Shown here piece after piece: positions 33,701 to 45,141 of a stretch of 64,000 nt of DNA. The translations under genes were made by a program, and so were the position numbers. The notes under the pieces were generated by a model. It was not told the origin of the DNA and did no database searches. It saw only the letters and a program-made list of their open reading frames with translations. Numbering within the stretch: the stretch's first letter is position 1; every line of letters starts with the position of its first letter. The stretch comes from Leclercia sp. AS011 (GTDB lineage: Bacteria > Pseudomonadota > Gammaproteobacteria > Enterobacterales > Enterobacteriaceae): contig NZ_JBBCMA010000004.1 in the NCBI RefSeq assembly GCF_037152535.1, positions 1 to 64,000 on the forward strand, read 5' to 3'.

Positions 33701-34525
33701 TGGCCTGATTTACAGCTACGCTGTGCCGAATGCTGGCTGTGGGGACAGAAGTATGGCCGTATCGACGGCGACTTCACCATTAAGGGCAATACCCTTAGCC
33801 TGGCGGGTGGGCTGATTGACACCGGCTTTGGCCGCCTGACCGCCAACGGCGAGTGGGTGAACGGCACCGAGCAGCGCACCTCGCTGAAAGGGCAAATCAA
33901 AGGCAACAAGCTGGATGCGGCCTCGAACTATTTTGGGATCACCACCCCGATTCGCGGGTCGTCGTTTGACCTCGACTACGATCTGCACTGGCGCGCTCAG
34001 CCGTGGAAGCCTGATGAAGCCTCGCTGAACGGCATCCTCAAAACCCGGCTGGGCAAGGGCGAAATTGCCGATCTGAGCACCGGTCATGCGGGACAGCTGC
34101 TGCGTCTGCTCAGCTTCGATGCCCTGCTGCGTAAGCTGCGGTTTGACTTCAGCGATACCTTTAACGAAGGGTTCTACTTCGACTCGATCCGCAGCACAGC
34201 GTGGATCAAAGAGGGTGTCCTGCATACCGATGACACCCTGGTCGACGGGCTGGAGGCGGATATCGCCATGAAAGGCTCCGTCAATCTGGTGCGTCGTGAA
34301 CTGGATCTGGAAGCGGTGGTCGCCCCGGAAATATCCGCCACCGTCGGCGTGGCCGCGGCCTTTGCCGTTAACCCGATTGTAGGCGCGGCGGTGTTTGCCG
34401 CCAGTAAAGTGCTGGGGCCGCTGTGGAGCAAAGTCTCGATTCTGCGCTATCACATCACCGGCCCGGTCGATAAACCGCAGATTAACGAAGTGCTGCGCCA
34501 GCCGCGCAAAGATGCACAGCAATGA
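30731..34525 (+). CDS. yhdP: AsmA-like phospholipid transport protein YhdP
   Basis: A 1264-aa bridge-like protein anchored in the inner membrane. In E. coli it acts with TamB and YdbH in moving phospholipid to the outer membrane. It starts with GTG at 30731 after AAGGAG. One N-terminal membrane helix (about 6-28) is followed by a very long beta-rich periplasmic region of AsmA/DUF3971 type. The conserved C-terminal AsmA-like segment reads AVVAPEISATVGVAAAFAVN. It ends in a basic tail (RQPRKDAQQ). Confidence 0.97.
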   Translation: MRRLPGILLLTGATLIVIVALLVSGLRLVLPHLDTWRPQVLAKIESATGMPVAASQLNASWQNFGPTLEVRDINAQLKDGGYLKIKRVTLALDVWQSLLHLRWQFRDLTFYQLQFLTNTPLKSGDQGEGFEANRISDLFLRQFDHFDLRDSEISFITLSGQRAELAIPQLTWLNGKERHRAEGQVSLSSLNGQHGVMQVRMDLRDDNGLLNNGKVWMQADDVDVKPWLGEWVQQNMQLETARFSIEGWMTLTNGQFASGDLWLKQGGASWPGKARQHQLSVDNLTAHVTREKEGWQFAIPDTRITMDDKAWPRGALALAWIPGQDVGGANNKRSDELRIRASNLELSGLEGLRTIAAKLSPSLGEVWQATQPVGAINALALDIPLQETEKTRFNITWTDLAWKQWELLPGAEHFSGTLQGSVEDGRLVAHMRDAKMPYETVFRAPLEIEKGTATLHWLKNEKGFQLDGRDIDVKAKAVHARGDFRYLQPAGDEPWLGILAGISTDDGSQAWRYFPENLMGKALVDYLSGAIQGGQADNATLAYGGNPHLFPYKHNEGQFQVLVPLRNATYAFQPDWPALKNLDIELNFINDGLWMKTDGVALGGVKASNLTAVIPDYSKEKLLIDADINGPGKAVGPYFDDTPLEDSLGATLQQLQLDGYVNARLHLDIPLDGTMTIAKGDVRLKNNSLFIKPLDSTINNLSGQFSFVNGDLKSGPLTASWFNQPVNIDFSTTEGEKAYQVGINLDASWQPSRMDVLPKAISQSLEGRLPWNGKVAIELPYRGDAHYKVDISSDLKNVSSDLPSPLEKSAGEPLPVKLNVDGDLNSFTLTGNAGSKNHFNSRWLLNRKLTLDRAIWASDSRTLPPLPEQAGIELNLPPMDGAEWLALFQSGVGQNVDESAQFPQHITVRTPALTLGGQQWNNLSIVSQPTLNGSKVEAQGREINATLLMRDTAPWQAAIRYLYFNPATATAGKGSPVSPLASTTRVNFSGWPDLQLRCAECWLWGQKYGRIDGDFTIKGNTLSLAGGLIDTGFGRLTANGEWVNGTEQRTSLKGQIKGNKLDAASNYFGITTPIRGSSFDLDYDLHWRAQPWKPDEASLNGILKTRLGKGEIADLSTGHAGQLLRLLSFDALLRKLRFDFSDTFNEGFYFDSIRSTAWIKEGVLHTDDTLVDGLEADIAMKGSVNLVRRELDLEAVVAPEISATVGVAAAFAVNPIVGAAVFAASKVLGPLWSKVSILRYHITGPVDKPQINEVLRQPRKDAQQ

Positions 34526-34530
34526 TTTGA

Positions 34531-36057
<1,527 letters not shown>

Positions 36058-36072
36058 TTTCCCTTCCTAAAT

Positions 36073-36095
36073 ACCCTCTCCCTCTGGGAGAGGGT
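36073..36095. repeat. CCCTCTCCC palindrome between tldD and aaeR
   Basis: ACCCTCTCCC and GGGAGAGGGT form a perfect 10-bp stem with a TCT loop between two convergent stop codons. Its last base is in the aaeR stop. The same CCCTCTCCC...GGGAGAGGG core recurs after zapE (49556-49576), so it is a dispersed REP-like element that may double as a terminator. Confidence 0.7.
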
Positions 36096-37018
36096 TACTC
36101 CTTCCTTCCCCGCATCTCCTGAAACAGCGCCGCCACCTGCACAAAATAGTCCGTCAGATAGTTAATGCATACCTGCACCTTCAGCGGGAGTTTGTCCTTT
36201 TCGGTATAGACCGCATACACCGGGCGCGGATCCGACTGATAGCGCGGGAAGAGGATCTCCAGCTCGCCGCTGTTGATCTCGTTGATCACCCACATCAGCG
36301 GGACGTAGGCGATCCCGGCCCCGGCCACCAGCCAGCGGGAGATGGTCATCGGATCGTTGGTGACAAAGCGCCCCTGCGGCAGCAGTTTTGTTGACAGCCC
36401 TTCCGGCGCAACCAGCTCAAATTCATTATCCGGGCGCACGCTGTACTCGAGCCAGGCGTGATTACTGAGATCCGCCGGTTTCTCCGGGATCCCCGCTCGG
36501 GCGAGATACTTTTTCGCCGCGCAGACCACCATTGGCATACTGCCCAGACGGCGGGAGAAGAGGCTGGAGTCCTGCAATGCCCCGACGCGGATCACCACAT
36601 CCAGCCCATCGGCAATCAGATCCGGGGCAGGAATGCCGGTGACCAGATTGACCGTCAGCCCCGGGTATTCCTGCAACATCTCGGCGGTCATTTCAGCCAG
36701 GACATTTTGTGCCATAGTTGAAGAGCAGCCGATGCGCAGAGTGCCGATGGGGGTGTTGTTAAAGGCGTAGAGTTGCTCATGCACCGCCTGGGCCTCATAC
36801 AACATCCGCCGACAGCCCTGATAATAGATTTTGCCGGCTTCGGTCAGACCAAGGCTACGGGTGCTGCGGTTGAGGAGCTTCACCTGGAGGTCATCTTCCA
36901 GTTTGGCGACGGTCTGGCTGATTGACGAGACGCTCATCTGCAGTTGCCTGGCCGCGGCGGTAAAGGAGCCCAGCTCAACGACTTTGGCAAAAACTGACAT
37001 CCGTTTTAGACGTTCCAT
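36095..37018 (-). CDS. aaeR: LysR-type regulator AaeR
   Basis: Transcriptional activator of the divergent aaeXAB efflux genes, responding to aromatic carboxylic acids such as p-hydroxybenzoate in E. coli. It is 307 aa. The N-terminal winged helix-turn-helix is evident (GSFTAAARQLQMSVSSISQTVAKLE, 17-41), followed by the periplasmic-binding-like effector domain. It lies 177 bases from aaeX, the usual divergent LysR arrangement. Confidence 0.94.
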   Translation of the reverse strand: MERLKRMSVFAKVVELGSFTAAARQLQMSVSSISQTVAKLEDDLQVKLLNRSTRSLGLTEAGKIYYQGCRRMLYEAQAVHEQLYAFNNTPIGTLRIGCSSTMAQNVLAEMTAEMLQEYPGLTVNLVTGIPAPDLIADGLDVVIRVGALQDSSLFSRRLGSMPMVVCAAKKYLARAGIPEKPADLSNHAWLEYSVRPDNEFELVAPEGLSTKLLPQGRFVTNDPMTISRWLVAGAGIAYVPLMWVINEINSGELEILFPRYQSDPRPVYAVYTEKDKLPLKVQVCINYLTDYFVQVAALFQEMRGRKE

Positions 37019-37195
37019 TATTCACTCTGGCTTAAAAGTGATTTAGATCACATATGATAGATAACAGCATAACAGTTACGCTAATATATTATTAATACAT
37101 TATAGCTACGCCACTCTCGCCCGGCTTTTCTTGCCACTTCTGCGGTGCCGTATGCTGAATAATTCTTTCGCCTGCTCGCTCTAATCAAGGTCAAC

Positions 37196-37399
37196 ATGAG
37201 TCTGTTTCCCGTTATCGTGGTGTTCGGATTGTCGTTCCCACCGATATTCTTCGAACTTCTTTTATCACTGGCGATTTTTTGGCTGGTGCGAAAGGTGCTG
37301 GCTCCGACCGGGATCTATGATTTCGTCTGGCACCCTGCATTGTTCAATTCCGCGCTGTATTGCTGCCTGTTCTATCTGGTATCGCGCCTGTTTGTTTGA
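37196..37399 (+). CDS. aaeX: DUF1656 membrane protein AaeX
   Basis: A 67-aa protein with two predicted membrane helices (about 4-28 and 43-63). It belongs to the small DUF1656 family always found ahead of an AaeA/AaeB-type pump. First gene of aaeXAB, 7 bases before aaeA. Its exact role in the pump is unknown. Confidence 0.93.
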   Translation: MSLFPVIVVFGLSFPPIFFELLLSLAIFWLVRKVLAPTGIYDFVWHPALFNSALYCCLFYLVSRLFV

Positions 37400-37406
37400 G
37401 GTAGAT

Positions 37407-38339
37407 GTGAAAACGCTAACAAGAAAAATCTCCCGTACCGCCATTACCCTGGCACTGGTTATCCTCGCGTTCATCGCTATATTTCGCGCGTGGGTTTACT
37501 ACACCGAGTCGCCCTGGACGCGCGATGCGCGCTTCAGCGCCGACATCGTCGCCATTGCCCCGGACGTGGCGGGCCTGATCACGGCCGTGAATGTGCATGA
37601 CAACCAGCTGGTGAAAAAGGATCAGGTGCTGTTCACCGTGGACCAGCCGCGCTATCAGAAAGCGTTGGAAGAAGCAGAAGCCGATGTCGCCTACTACCAG
37701 GCGCTGGCTGCGGAAAAACGCCGCGAGGCGGGACGTCGTAATAAGCTGGGGGTGCAGGCAATGTCGCGGGAGGAGATCGACCAGTCCAACAACCTGCTGC
37801 AAACCGTGCTGCATCAGCTGGCGAAAGCCGAGGCTACCCGCGATCTGGCGAAGCTCGATCTTGAGCGTACCGTGATCCGCGCCCCGTCCGACGGCTGGGT
37901 GACCAACCTTAACGTCTATACCGGCGAATTTATTACCCGCGGCTCCACCGCCGTGGCGCTGGTCAAACAGCACTCCTTCTACGTGCTGGCCTATATGGAA
38001 GAGACCAAGCTGGAGAACGTCCGTCCGGGCTACCGGGCTGAGATCACCCCGCTGGGCAGCAACCGGGTCATGAAAGGCACGGTCGACAGCGTGGCTGCAG
38101 GGGTGACTAACTCCAGCGCCACCCGCGACAGCAAAGGGATGGCGACCGTCGATTCCAACCTGGAGTGGGTCCGTCTGGCCCAGCGCGTGCCGGTGCGTAT
38201 TCGTCTGGATGAACAGCAGGGCAACCTGTGGCCTGCGGGCACCACCGCCACCGTGGTGATCACCGGTGAGACAGATCGGGACGCCAGCCATGACTCGCTG
38301 TTCCGTAAAATTGCCCATCGCCTGCGCGAGTTTGGTTAA
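37407..38339 (+). CDS. aaeA: Aromatic carboxylate efflux adaptor AaeA
   Basis: A membrane-fusion protein that works with AaeB to export hydroxylated aromatic carboxylic acids. It is 310 aa as in E. coli, starting with GTG at 37407 after GAGGTAGAT. An N-terminal membrane anchor (about 11-28) is followed by the HlyD-type biotinyl-lipoyl halves (VAPDVAGLI..., [10 protein letters not shown]...) around a helical hairpin. Confidence 0.95.
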   Translation: MKTLTRKISRTAITLALVILAFIAIFRAWVYYTESPWTRDARFSADIVAIAPDVAGLITAVNVHDNQLVKKDQVLFTVDQPRYQKALEEAEADVAYYQALAAEKRREAGRRNKLGVQAMSREEIDQSNNLLQTVLHQLAKAEATRDLAKLDLERTVIRAPSDGWVTNLNVYTGEFITRGSTAVALVKQHSFYVLAYMEETKLENVRPGYRAEITPLGSNRVMKGTVDSVAAGVTNSSATRDSKGMATVDSNLEWVRLAQRVPVRIRLDEQQGNLWPAGTTATVVITGETDRDASHDSLFRKIAHRLREFG

Positions 38340-38344
38340 TCGCC

Positions 38345-40312
38345 ATGGGCATCTTCTCCATCGCCGACCAGCACCTGCGCTTTGCGATTAAGCTGGCCTT
38401 CGCCATCGTGCTGGCGCTGTTCGTCGGCTTTCACTTTCAGCTGGAAACCCCCCGCTGGGCGGTGCTGACGGCAGCGATTGTCGCCGCAGGTCCGGCGTTT
38501 GCGGCGGGTGGTGAACCTTATTCCGGGGCCATTCGCTATCGCGGGATGCTGCGTATTGTCGGCACCTTTATCGGCTGTATCGCCGCGCTGACCATCGTGA
38601 TCCTGATGATCCGCACCCCGCTGCTGATGCTGATGGTGTGCTGTATCTGGGCCGGGTTCTGCACCTGGATCTCCTCTCTGGTGCGGGTGGAAAACTCCTA
38701 CGCCTGGGGGCTTTCCGGCTATACCGCGCTGATCATTATCATCACCATTCAGACCAACCCCCTGCTGGCACCGCAGTTTGCCGTGGAGCGCTGCAGCGAG
38801 ATCGTGATGGGGATTGTCTGTGCGATCGTGGCGGATCTGCTGTTCTCTCCTCGCTCCATTAAGCAGGAGGTAGATCGCGAATTGGATGCGCTGATCGTTG
38901 CCCAGTACCAGCTGATGCAACTGTGCATCAAGCATGGCGACAGCGAAGAGGTCGATAACGCCTGGAGTGCGCTGGTGCGTCGTACCACCGCGCTGGAAGG
39001 GATGCGCAGCAACCTCAATATGGAGTCGTCGCGCTGGTCGCGGGCTAACCGCCGCCTGAAGGCGCTCAATACCGTCTCCTTAACCCTGATCACCCAGGCC
39101 TGTGAAACCTATCTGATCCAGAATTCCCGCCCCGAGGCGATCACCGGGACCTTCCGGGAGCAGTTCGCTACTCCCGTCGCCACCGTGCAGGATGTGCATA
39201 AACAGCTCAAACGCATGCGCCGGGTCATCGCCTGGACCGGCGAGCGAGACACCCCGGTGACCATCTACACCTGGGTGGGGGCGGCGACGCGCTTCCTGCT
39301 CCTCAAACGTGGCGTGATCGGCAATACCAAAATCAGCGCCACCGAAGAGGAAGTCCTCCAAGGTGAAGTGGTGGTCAAAGCCGAGTCGGCGGAACGTCAC
39401 CATGCGATGGTCAACTTCTGGCGCACCATGCTCGCCTGTATGCTCGGCACGTTATTCTGGCTGTGGACCGGCTGGACCTCCGGCAGCGGGGCGATGGTGA
39501 TGATCGCCGTGGTCACCTCGCTGGCGATGCGTCTGCCCAATCCGCGAATGGTGGCGCTCGATTTTCTGTACGGTGCGCTGGCAGCGCTCCCGCTGGGTGC
39601 TTTCTATTTCCTGGTGGTTCTGCCCTCGACCCAGCAAAGTATGCTGCTACTCTGTATCAGCCTTGCGGTGATGGCCTTCTTTATTGGTATCGAGGTGCAG
39701 AAGCGACGCCTGGGTTCGCTTGGGGCGCTGGCCAGTACCATTAACATTCTGGTGCTGGATAATCCGATGACGTTCCACTTCAGCCAGTTCCTGGATAGCG
39801 CGCTGGGGCAGATTGTTGGCTGTTTCCTCGCCATGATGGTTATTTTGCTGGTGCGCGATAACTCGCAGGCCCGCACCGGACGCGTGCTGCTGAACCAGTT
39901 TGTTTCCGCTGCCGTTTCCGCGATGACCACCAACACCGCCCGACGCAAAGAGAACCATCTCCCCGCGCTCTATCAGCAGCTGTTTTTACTGCTGACCAAA
40001 TTCCCGGGAGATATCGCTAAATTCCGCCTGGCCCTGACGCTGATCATCGCCCACCAGCGTCTGCGCAATGCGCCGGTGCCGGTTAATGACGACCTCTCGG
40101 CGTTCCACCGTCAGCTGCGACGCACCGCCGATCACGTCATTTCGGCCAGCAGCGACGATAAGCGGCGACGCTATTTTGCTCAGCTGCTGGAGGAGCTGGA
40201 TATCTACCAGGAAAAACTGCGCATCTGGGAGGCACCTAGACAGGTAACCGAACCGGTGCAGCGGCTGGTAGGAATGCTGCATCGCTACCAGAACGCTCTC
40301 ACCGACAGCTAA
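38345..40312 (+). CDS. aaeB: Aromatic carboxylate efflux pump AaeB
   Basis: An inner-membrane FUSC-family transporter that exports p-hydroxybenzoate-like acids as a metabolic relief valve. It is 655 aa, as in E. coli. Two blocks of hydrophobic helices (about 14-160 and 365-500), each followed by a cytoplasmic segment, give the family's internal repeat. It begins 5 bases after aaeA and is the end of the aaeXAB operon. Confidence 0.96.
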   Translation: MGIFSIADQHLRFAIKLAFAIVLALFVGFHFQLETPRWAVLTAAIVAAGPAFAAGGEPYSGAIRYRGMLRIVGTFIGCIAALTIVILMIRTPLLMLMVCCIWAGFCTWISSLVRVENSYAWGLSGYTALIIIITIQTNPLLAPQFAVERCSEIVMGIVCAIVADLLFSPRSIKQEVDRELDALIVAQYQLMQLCIKHGDSEEVDNAWSALVRRTTALEGMRSNLNMESSRWSRANRRLKALNTVSLTLITQACETYLIQNSRPEAITGTFREQFATPVATVQDVHKQLKRMRRVIAWTGERDTPVTIYTWVGAATRFLLLKRGVIGNTKISATEEEVLQGEVVVKAESAERHHAMVNFWRTMLACMLGTLFWLWTGWTSGSGAMVMIAVVTSLAMRLPNPRMVALDFLYGALAALPLGAFYFLVVLPSTQQSMLLLCISLAVMAFFIGIEVQKRRLGSLGALASTINILVLDNPMTFHFSQFLDSALGQIVGCFLAMMVILLVRDNSQARTGRVLLNQFVSAAVSAMTTNTARRKENHLPALYQQLFLLLTKFPGDIAKFRLALTLIIAHQRLRNAPVPVNDDLSAFHRQLRRTADHVISASSDDKRRRYFAQLLEELDIYQEKLRIWEAPRQVTEPVQRLVGMLHRYQNALTDS

Positions 40313-40320
40313 TCCTCCTG

Positions 40321-40350
40321 AAAACCGACGCCGTAAGCGTCGGTTTTTTT
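40321..40350 (+). terminator. aaeXAB terminator
   Basis: AAAACCGACGC pairs with GCGTCGGTTTT around CGTAA and continues as a T run, 8 bases after the aaeB stop. Confidence 0.93.
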
Positions 40351-40399
40351 GTGACTATACTTATTCGGGCAAGAACTTAAACCCGGAATGGGAGGATAC

Positions 40400-41854
40400 A
40401 TGACGACCCAGGCTCTACAGGACAGTGCGCTATTTCAGACAGGATATCTGGTCGATGGCGTATGGAAAACGCTCGATACCACATTTGATGTCCTTAACCC
40501 GGCCACCGGTGAGGTGATCGCTAAAGTGGCAAAAGCGGGCAGCAAAGAGACCGAAGAGGCCATCGCCGCCGCAAGCCGTGCTTTCCCGGCGTGGCGGGCC
40601 AGAACCGCAAAAGAGCGTTCGGCCATCCTCTATCGCTGGTATGAATTAATCATTGAAAACAAGCCGTGGCTTGGACAACTGATGACCACCGAGCAGGGCA
40701 AGCCGCTGAAAGAGGCGGAAGGTGAGGTCGAGTACGCGGCCAGCTTTATTCAGTGGTTCGCCGAGCAGGCCAAACGCGCCAACGGTGAGATCATTCCCCC
40801 GGTTAAACCCGGCTCCCGCATTCTGGCCACCCGCGAACCGGTTGGCGTGGTAGCGGCCATCACGCCGTGGAATTTTCCGATGGCGATGCTGACCCGCAAG
40901 CTGGGCCCGGCGCTGGCCGCAGGCTGCACCGGGGTGATCAAACCGGCCAACAACACGCCGCTCAGCGCCTTTGCCCTGCTGACCCTTGCCAAAAAAGCGG
41001 GCGTCCCGGACGGCGTACTCAACGCGGTTGCGGGCAATACCTCTGAGATAAGCGATGCCATCATGGCCAGCCCTGAGGTGCGCAAAATCTCCTTTACTGG
41101 CTCGACGGCAGTTGGCAAAACGCTGATGCGTAATGCCGCCGAGACCATGAAGAAAGTTTCGATGGAGCTGGGCGGGAATGCGCCCTATATCGTCTTTGAC
41201 GACGCCGATATTGATGCCGCAGTAAAAGGGGCTATCGCCAACAAATTCCGTAATGCGGGCCAGGTCTGCGTCAGCGTCAACCGCTTCTATATTCAGGAGT
41301 CGGTGTATGACGCCTTCGTCAGCCAGCTCGCCGCCGCCGTAAACGCCTTAAAAGTGGGTAACGGCCTGGAGGAGGGCACTATTGTCGGGCCGCTGATTGA
41401 GCCTTCTGCGGTGAAAAAAGTGCGCGAGCATGTAGAGGATGCGGTCGCCAAAGGGGCGACGGTCCTGGCAGGCGGCAAGCCGCATGAGCTGGGCGGCAAC
41501 TTCTGGCAGCCGACGGTGTTGGGTAACTGTCATGAAGGGATGGCACTCGCCAGCGAAGAGACCTTTGGCCCCGTTGCGGCCTGCTTCCGTTTTACCTCCG
41601 AAGAGGAGGTTATTCAGCGCGCCAATAATACGCCCTTTGGACTGGCCGCCTATTTCTATACCCAGAATCTGCAGCGGGTGTTCCGCGTCTCTCAGGCCAT
41701 TGAGAGCGGGATGATCGGCATTAATGAATGTGCGGTCTCTACCGAGCTGGGGCCGTTTGGTGGGGTGAAAGAGTCAGGGCTGGGTCGTGAAGGCTCAGTA
41801 CTGGGACTGGAGGAGTTCCTGGAAGTGAAAACCCTGCATATCGGGGGATTATAA
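40400..41854 (+). CDS. NAD(P)-dependent succinate-semialdehyde dehydrogenase family
   Basis: A 484-aa aldehyde dehydrogenase most like GabD/Sad: it oxidises an aldehyde, probably succinate semialdehyde, to the acid. The Rossmann segment (ITPWNFPMAMLTRK) and FTGSTAVGK are present. The catalytic Glu256 (MELGGNAP) and Cys290 (NAGQVCVSVNR) are intact. GGAGG sits 4 bases before the ATG at 40400. It has its own transcription unit after the aaeXAB terminator. E. coli K-12 lacks a gene here and has gabD elsewhere. The substrate could be another semialdehyde, so no symbol is given. Confidence 0.88.
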   Translation: MTTQALQDSALFQTGYLVDGVWKTLDTTFDVLNPATGEVIAKVAKAGSKETEEAIAAASRAFPAWRARTAKERSAILYRWYELIIENKPWLGQLMTTEQGKPLKEAEGEVEYAASFIQWFAEQAKRANGEIIPPVKPGSRILATREPVGVVAAITPWNFPMAMLTRKLGPALAAGCTGVIKPANNTPLSAFALLTLAKKAGVPDGVLNAVAGNTSEISDAIMASPEVRKISFTGSTAVGKTLMRNAAETMKKVSMELGGNAPYIVFDDADIDAAVKGAIANKFRNAGQVCVSVNRFYIQESVYDAFVSQLAAAVNALKVGNGLEEGTIVGPLIEPSAVKKVREHVEDAVAKGATVLAGGKPHELGGNFWQPTVLGNCHEGMALASEETFGPVAACFRFTSEEEVIQRANNTPFGLAAYFYTQNLQRVFRVSQAIESGMIGINECAVSTELGPFGGVKESGLGREGSVLGLEEFLEVKTLHIGGL

Positions 41855-41899
41855 TCGTCAGGGCGGCATCAGCCGCCCGCCTGGACGGGGTGGCGGGAA

Positions 41900-42172
41900 A
41901 TGAATATCTATACGTTTGATTTTGATGAAATCGACAGTCAGGAAGACTTTTACCGTGAGTTTTCACGTACCTTTGGCATTGCGCGGGAGAGCGTGACAGA
42001 CCTGGATTCTCTCTGGGAGATCGTGACCGGCAACCAGCTGCCGCTACCGCTTGAAATCGAATTTACCCATTTGCCGGAGAAGCTGCGCAGGCGCTTTGGC
42101 GCATTGATCCTGCTGTTTGATGAGGCGGAAGAGGAGCTGGAAGGTCAGATCCGCTTCAACGTTCGTCCGTAA
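41900..42172 (+). CDS. yhcO: Barstar-family protein YhcO
   Basis: A 90-aa acidic protein of the barstar (RNase inhibitor) fold, closely like E. coli YhcO ([30 protein letters not shown]). Bacillus barstar inhibits barnase; no barnase-like RNase gene is seen in this window, so the partner is unknown. It lies 46 bases after the aldehyde dehydrogenase gene and may share its transcript. It converges with the yhcN pair. Confidence 0.9.
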   Translation: MNIYTFDFDEIDSQEDFYREFSRTFGIARESVTDLDSLWEIVTGNQLPLPLEIEFTHLPEKLRRRFGALILLFDEAEEELEGQIRFNVRP

Positions 42173-42177
42173 AAGGC

Positions 42178-42207
42178 AAAAAAAAGCCCCTGCTGCGAGG
42201 CAGGGGC
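42178..42207 (-). terminator. Terminator of the second yhcN-type gene
   Basis: GCCCCTGC (42186-42193) pairs with GCAGGGGC (42200-42207). On the minus strand an eight-T run follows (from the A run 42178-42185). It begins 27 bases after the stop at 42234. Confidence 0.92.
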
Positions 42208-42233
42208 AAGTCGTATTTCAATACGACGAGGGT

Positions 42234-42500
42234 TTATTTGTACAGCTCGGCTGTAGCATGCCAGTGGTCACCGGTATTCAGCTCGGTGATGCGGTAGCTG
42301 CTGGCGCCCGCTTTTTCAGCTTTTGCTGCCAGGGCCTGGCGAACATCCATTGGAGAACCGGCCACTTCGGTAACGCCTACGCTACCCAGGGATTGCAGAC
42401 CTTGCGCTTGCTCCGCGGTAACCTGATGCACAGCGGCACTGGCACCGAATGAGAGAACGGAAGCTAAACCCAGGGTGGCGATGATTAATTTAGTGTTCAT
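42234..42500 (-). CDS. YhcN/BhsA-type DUF1471 periplasmic protein, paralogue
   Basis: An 88-aa secreted protein with a signal peptide ending near ASA-A (residue 22) and a DUF1471 domain ending GDHWHATAELYK. That ending is identical to the last twelve residues of its neighbour YhcN. The family (YhcN, BhsA, McbA) affects stress response and biofilm formation. The closeness in sequence and position argues for tandem duplication. E. coli K-12 has only one copy here. A separate leader and terminator suggest individual expression. Confidence 0.9.
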   Translation of the reverse strand: MNTKLIIATLGLASVLSFGASAAVHQVTAEQAQGLQSLGSVGVTEVAGSPMDVRQALAAKAEKAGASSYRITELNTGDHWHATAELYK

Positions 42501-42617
42501 AGTCTTTACTCCTTACTTACAGGGCACGTTCAACGACCAGAAGGGTTGTACTGCTATTTTTATGCCTGGTGTCGTTGAACTGAGATAACGGGTAATTTGT
42601 TTAATGCTCGGTACGAC

Positions 42618-42881
42618 TTATTTGTACAGCTCAGCAGTGGCATGCCAGTGGTCACCGGTACGCGCTTCGATAACGCGATAGGATGAGGCACCCTGTTCCT
42701 GCGCTTTTTTGTTCAGCATCTGATTCATATCCATCGGAGAGGTACCGACAGCACCGATGGAAACAGTACCGATAGATTCGCGGGACTGTGCCTGATCGGC
42801 GTTAATGGCATCGGCAGCAAAAGCACCGAATGACAGAACAGACAGAACGCTTAGTGTGGCTACGGTAGTTTTGATTTTCAT
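42618..42881 (-). CDS. yhcN: Stress-related periplasmic protein YhcN
   Basis: An 87-aa DUF1471 protein. The signal peptide MKIKTTVATLSVLSVLSFGAFA is nearly that of E. coli YhcN, which is reported to help acid and peroxide tolerance. The start at 42881 is used rather than one six codons upstream because it gives this conserved N-terminus. The paralogue follows 117 bases downstream on the same strand. Confidence 0.94.
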   Translation of the reverse strand: MKIKTTVATLSVLSVLSFGAFAADAINADQAQSRESIGTVSIGAVGTSPMDMNQMLNKKAQEQGASSYRVIEARTGDHWHATAELYK

Positions 42882-43258
42882 GATTCTCTTCCTCGTCATA
42901 TTCTTTACTGGGGTCTCTGTTTCGTGACCCTCATCACAAAATCAAGTATACACTAATAACGGCAAATATTAATACCATGCTAATTGTTTCTCGTGAAATT
43001 ATGTATTAAGCAGAGGATGTTTTATAACAGAAGGGAATAAAAAAGCCGGGGTTAGACGCGGATTACTTGGTTATTTTCATTAAAATCATAAGGATATGAC
43101 AATTTGATTATTCGTGCTATCGTCGGGCGGATCATCCACTGCATGAATGAATTGAAGCGGAAAAACGCACTATTTGTTAAATCACAGATAACAGATTGTA
43201 AGGCAAAACGAGGCGGGAGCCGAAGATTCCCCGCTGCGAGACGCAGCAGGGAAGGGGA
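42882..43258. other. Intergenic region yhcN/argR, 377 bases
   Basis: No gene is seen. A hairpin with one mismatch (43227-43238 with 43242-43253) directly follows the argR stop and may end its transcript, although no T run follows. The AT-rich part (about 42950-43190) should carry the yhcN promoter; I could not pick it out. Confidence 0.5.
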
Positions 43259-43732
<474 letters not shown>

Positions 43733-43755
43733 TCACCCGAAATATAGCGGTAGAA

Positions 43756-43793
43756 ACAACATTATTATGCACATGGATGAATTTTTATGCAAA
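43756..43793 (-). promoter_or_regulatory. argR promoter with two ARG boxes
   Basis: On the minus strand: -35 TTGCAT (43787-43792), 17 bases, -10 CATAAT (43764-43769). Two 18-bp ARG boxes overlie it. The 43776-43793 box (TGAATTTTTATGCA core) is good, and 43756-43773 is weaker (ATGCA half clear). They are 2 bp apart, the spacing I recall for E. coli argR. Bound ArgR would block RNA polymerase directly. Confidence 0.75.
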
Positions 43794-45072
<1,279 letters not shown>

Positions 45073-45099
45073 GCGAATCGCTTCCCGTCAGGGCAATAA

Positions 45100-45129
45100 A
45101 AAACCGGAGCATCGACTCCGGTTTTTTTT
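45100..45129. terminator. Bidirectional terminator mdh/degS
   Basis: AAAACCGGAG pairs with CTCCGGTTTT around CATCGA, with T runs on both sides. It serves the convergent mdh (stop 45072) and degS (stop 45142). Confidence 0.93.
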
Positions 45130-45141
45130 ATGTCTGCAAAC

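Noticed and set aside
41900..42172. YhcO as the antitoxin of a local toxin-antitoxin pair
   Set aside because: The barstar fold suggests an inhibitor, but no RNase or small toxin ORF lies next to it; neighbours are a dehydrogenase and secreted YhcN-type proteins.
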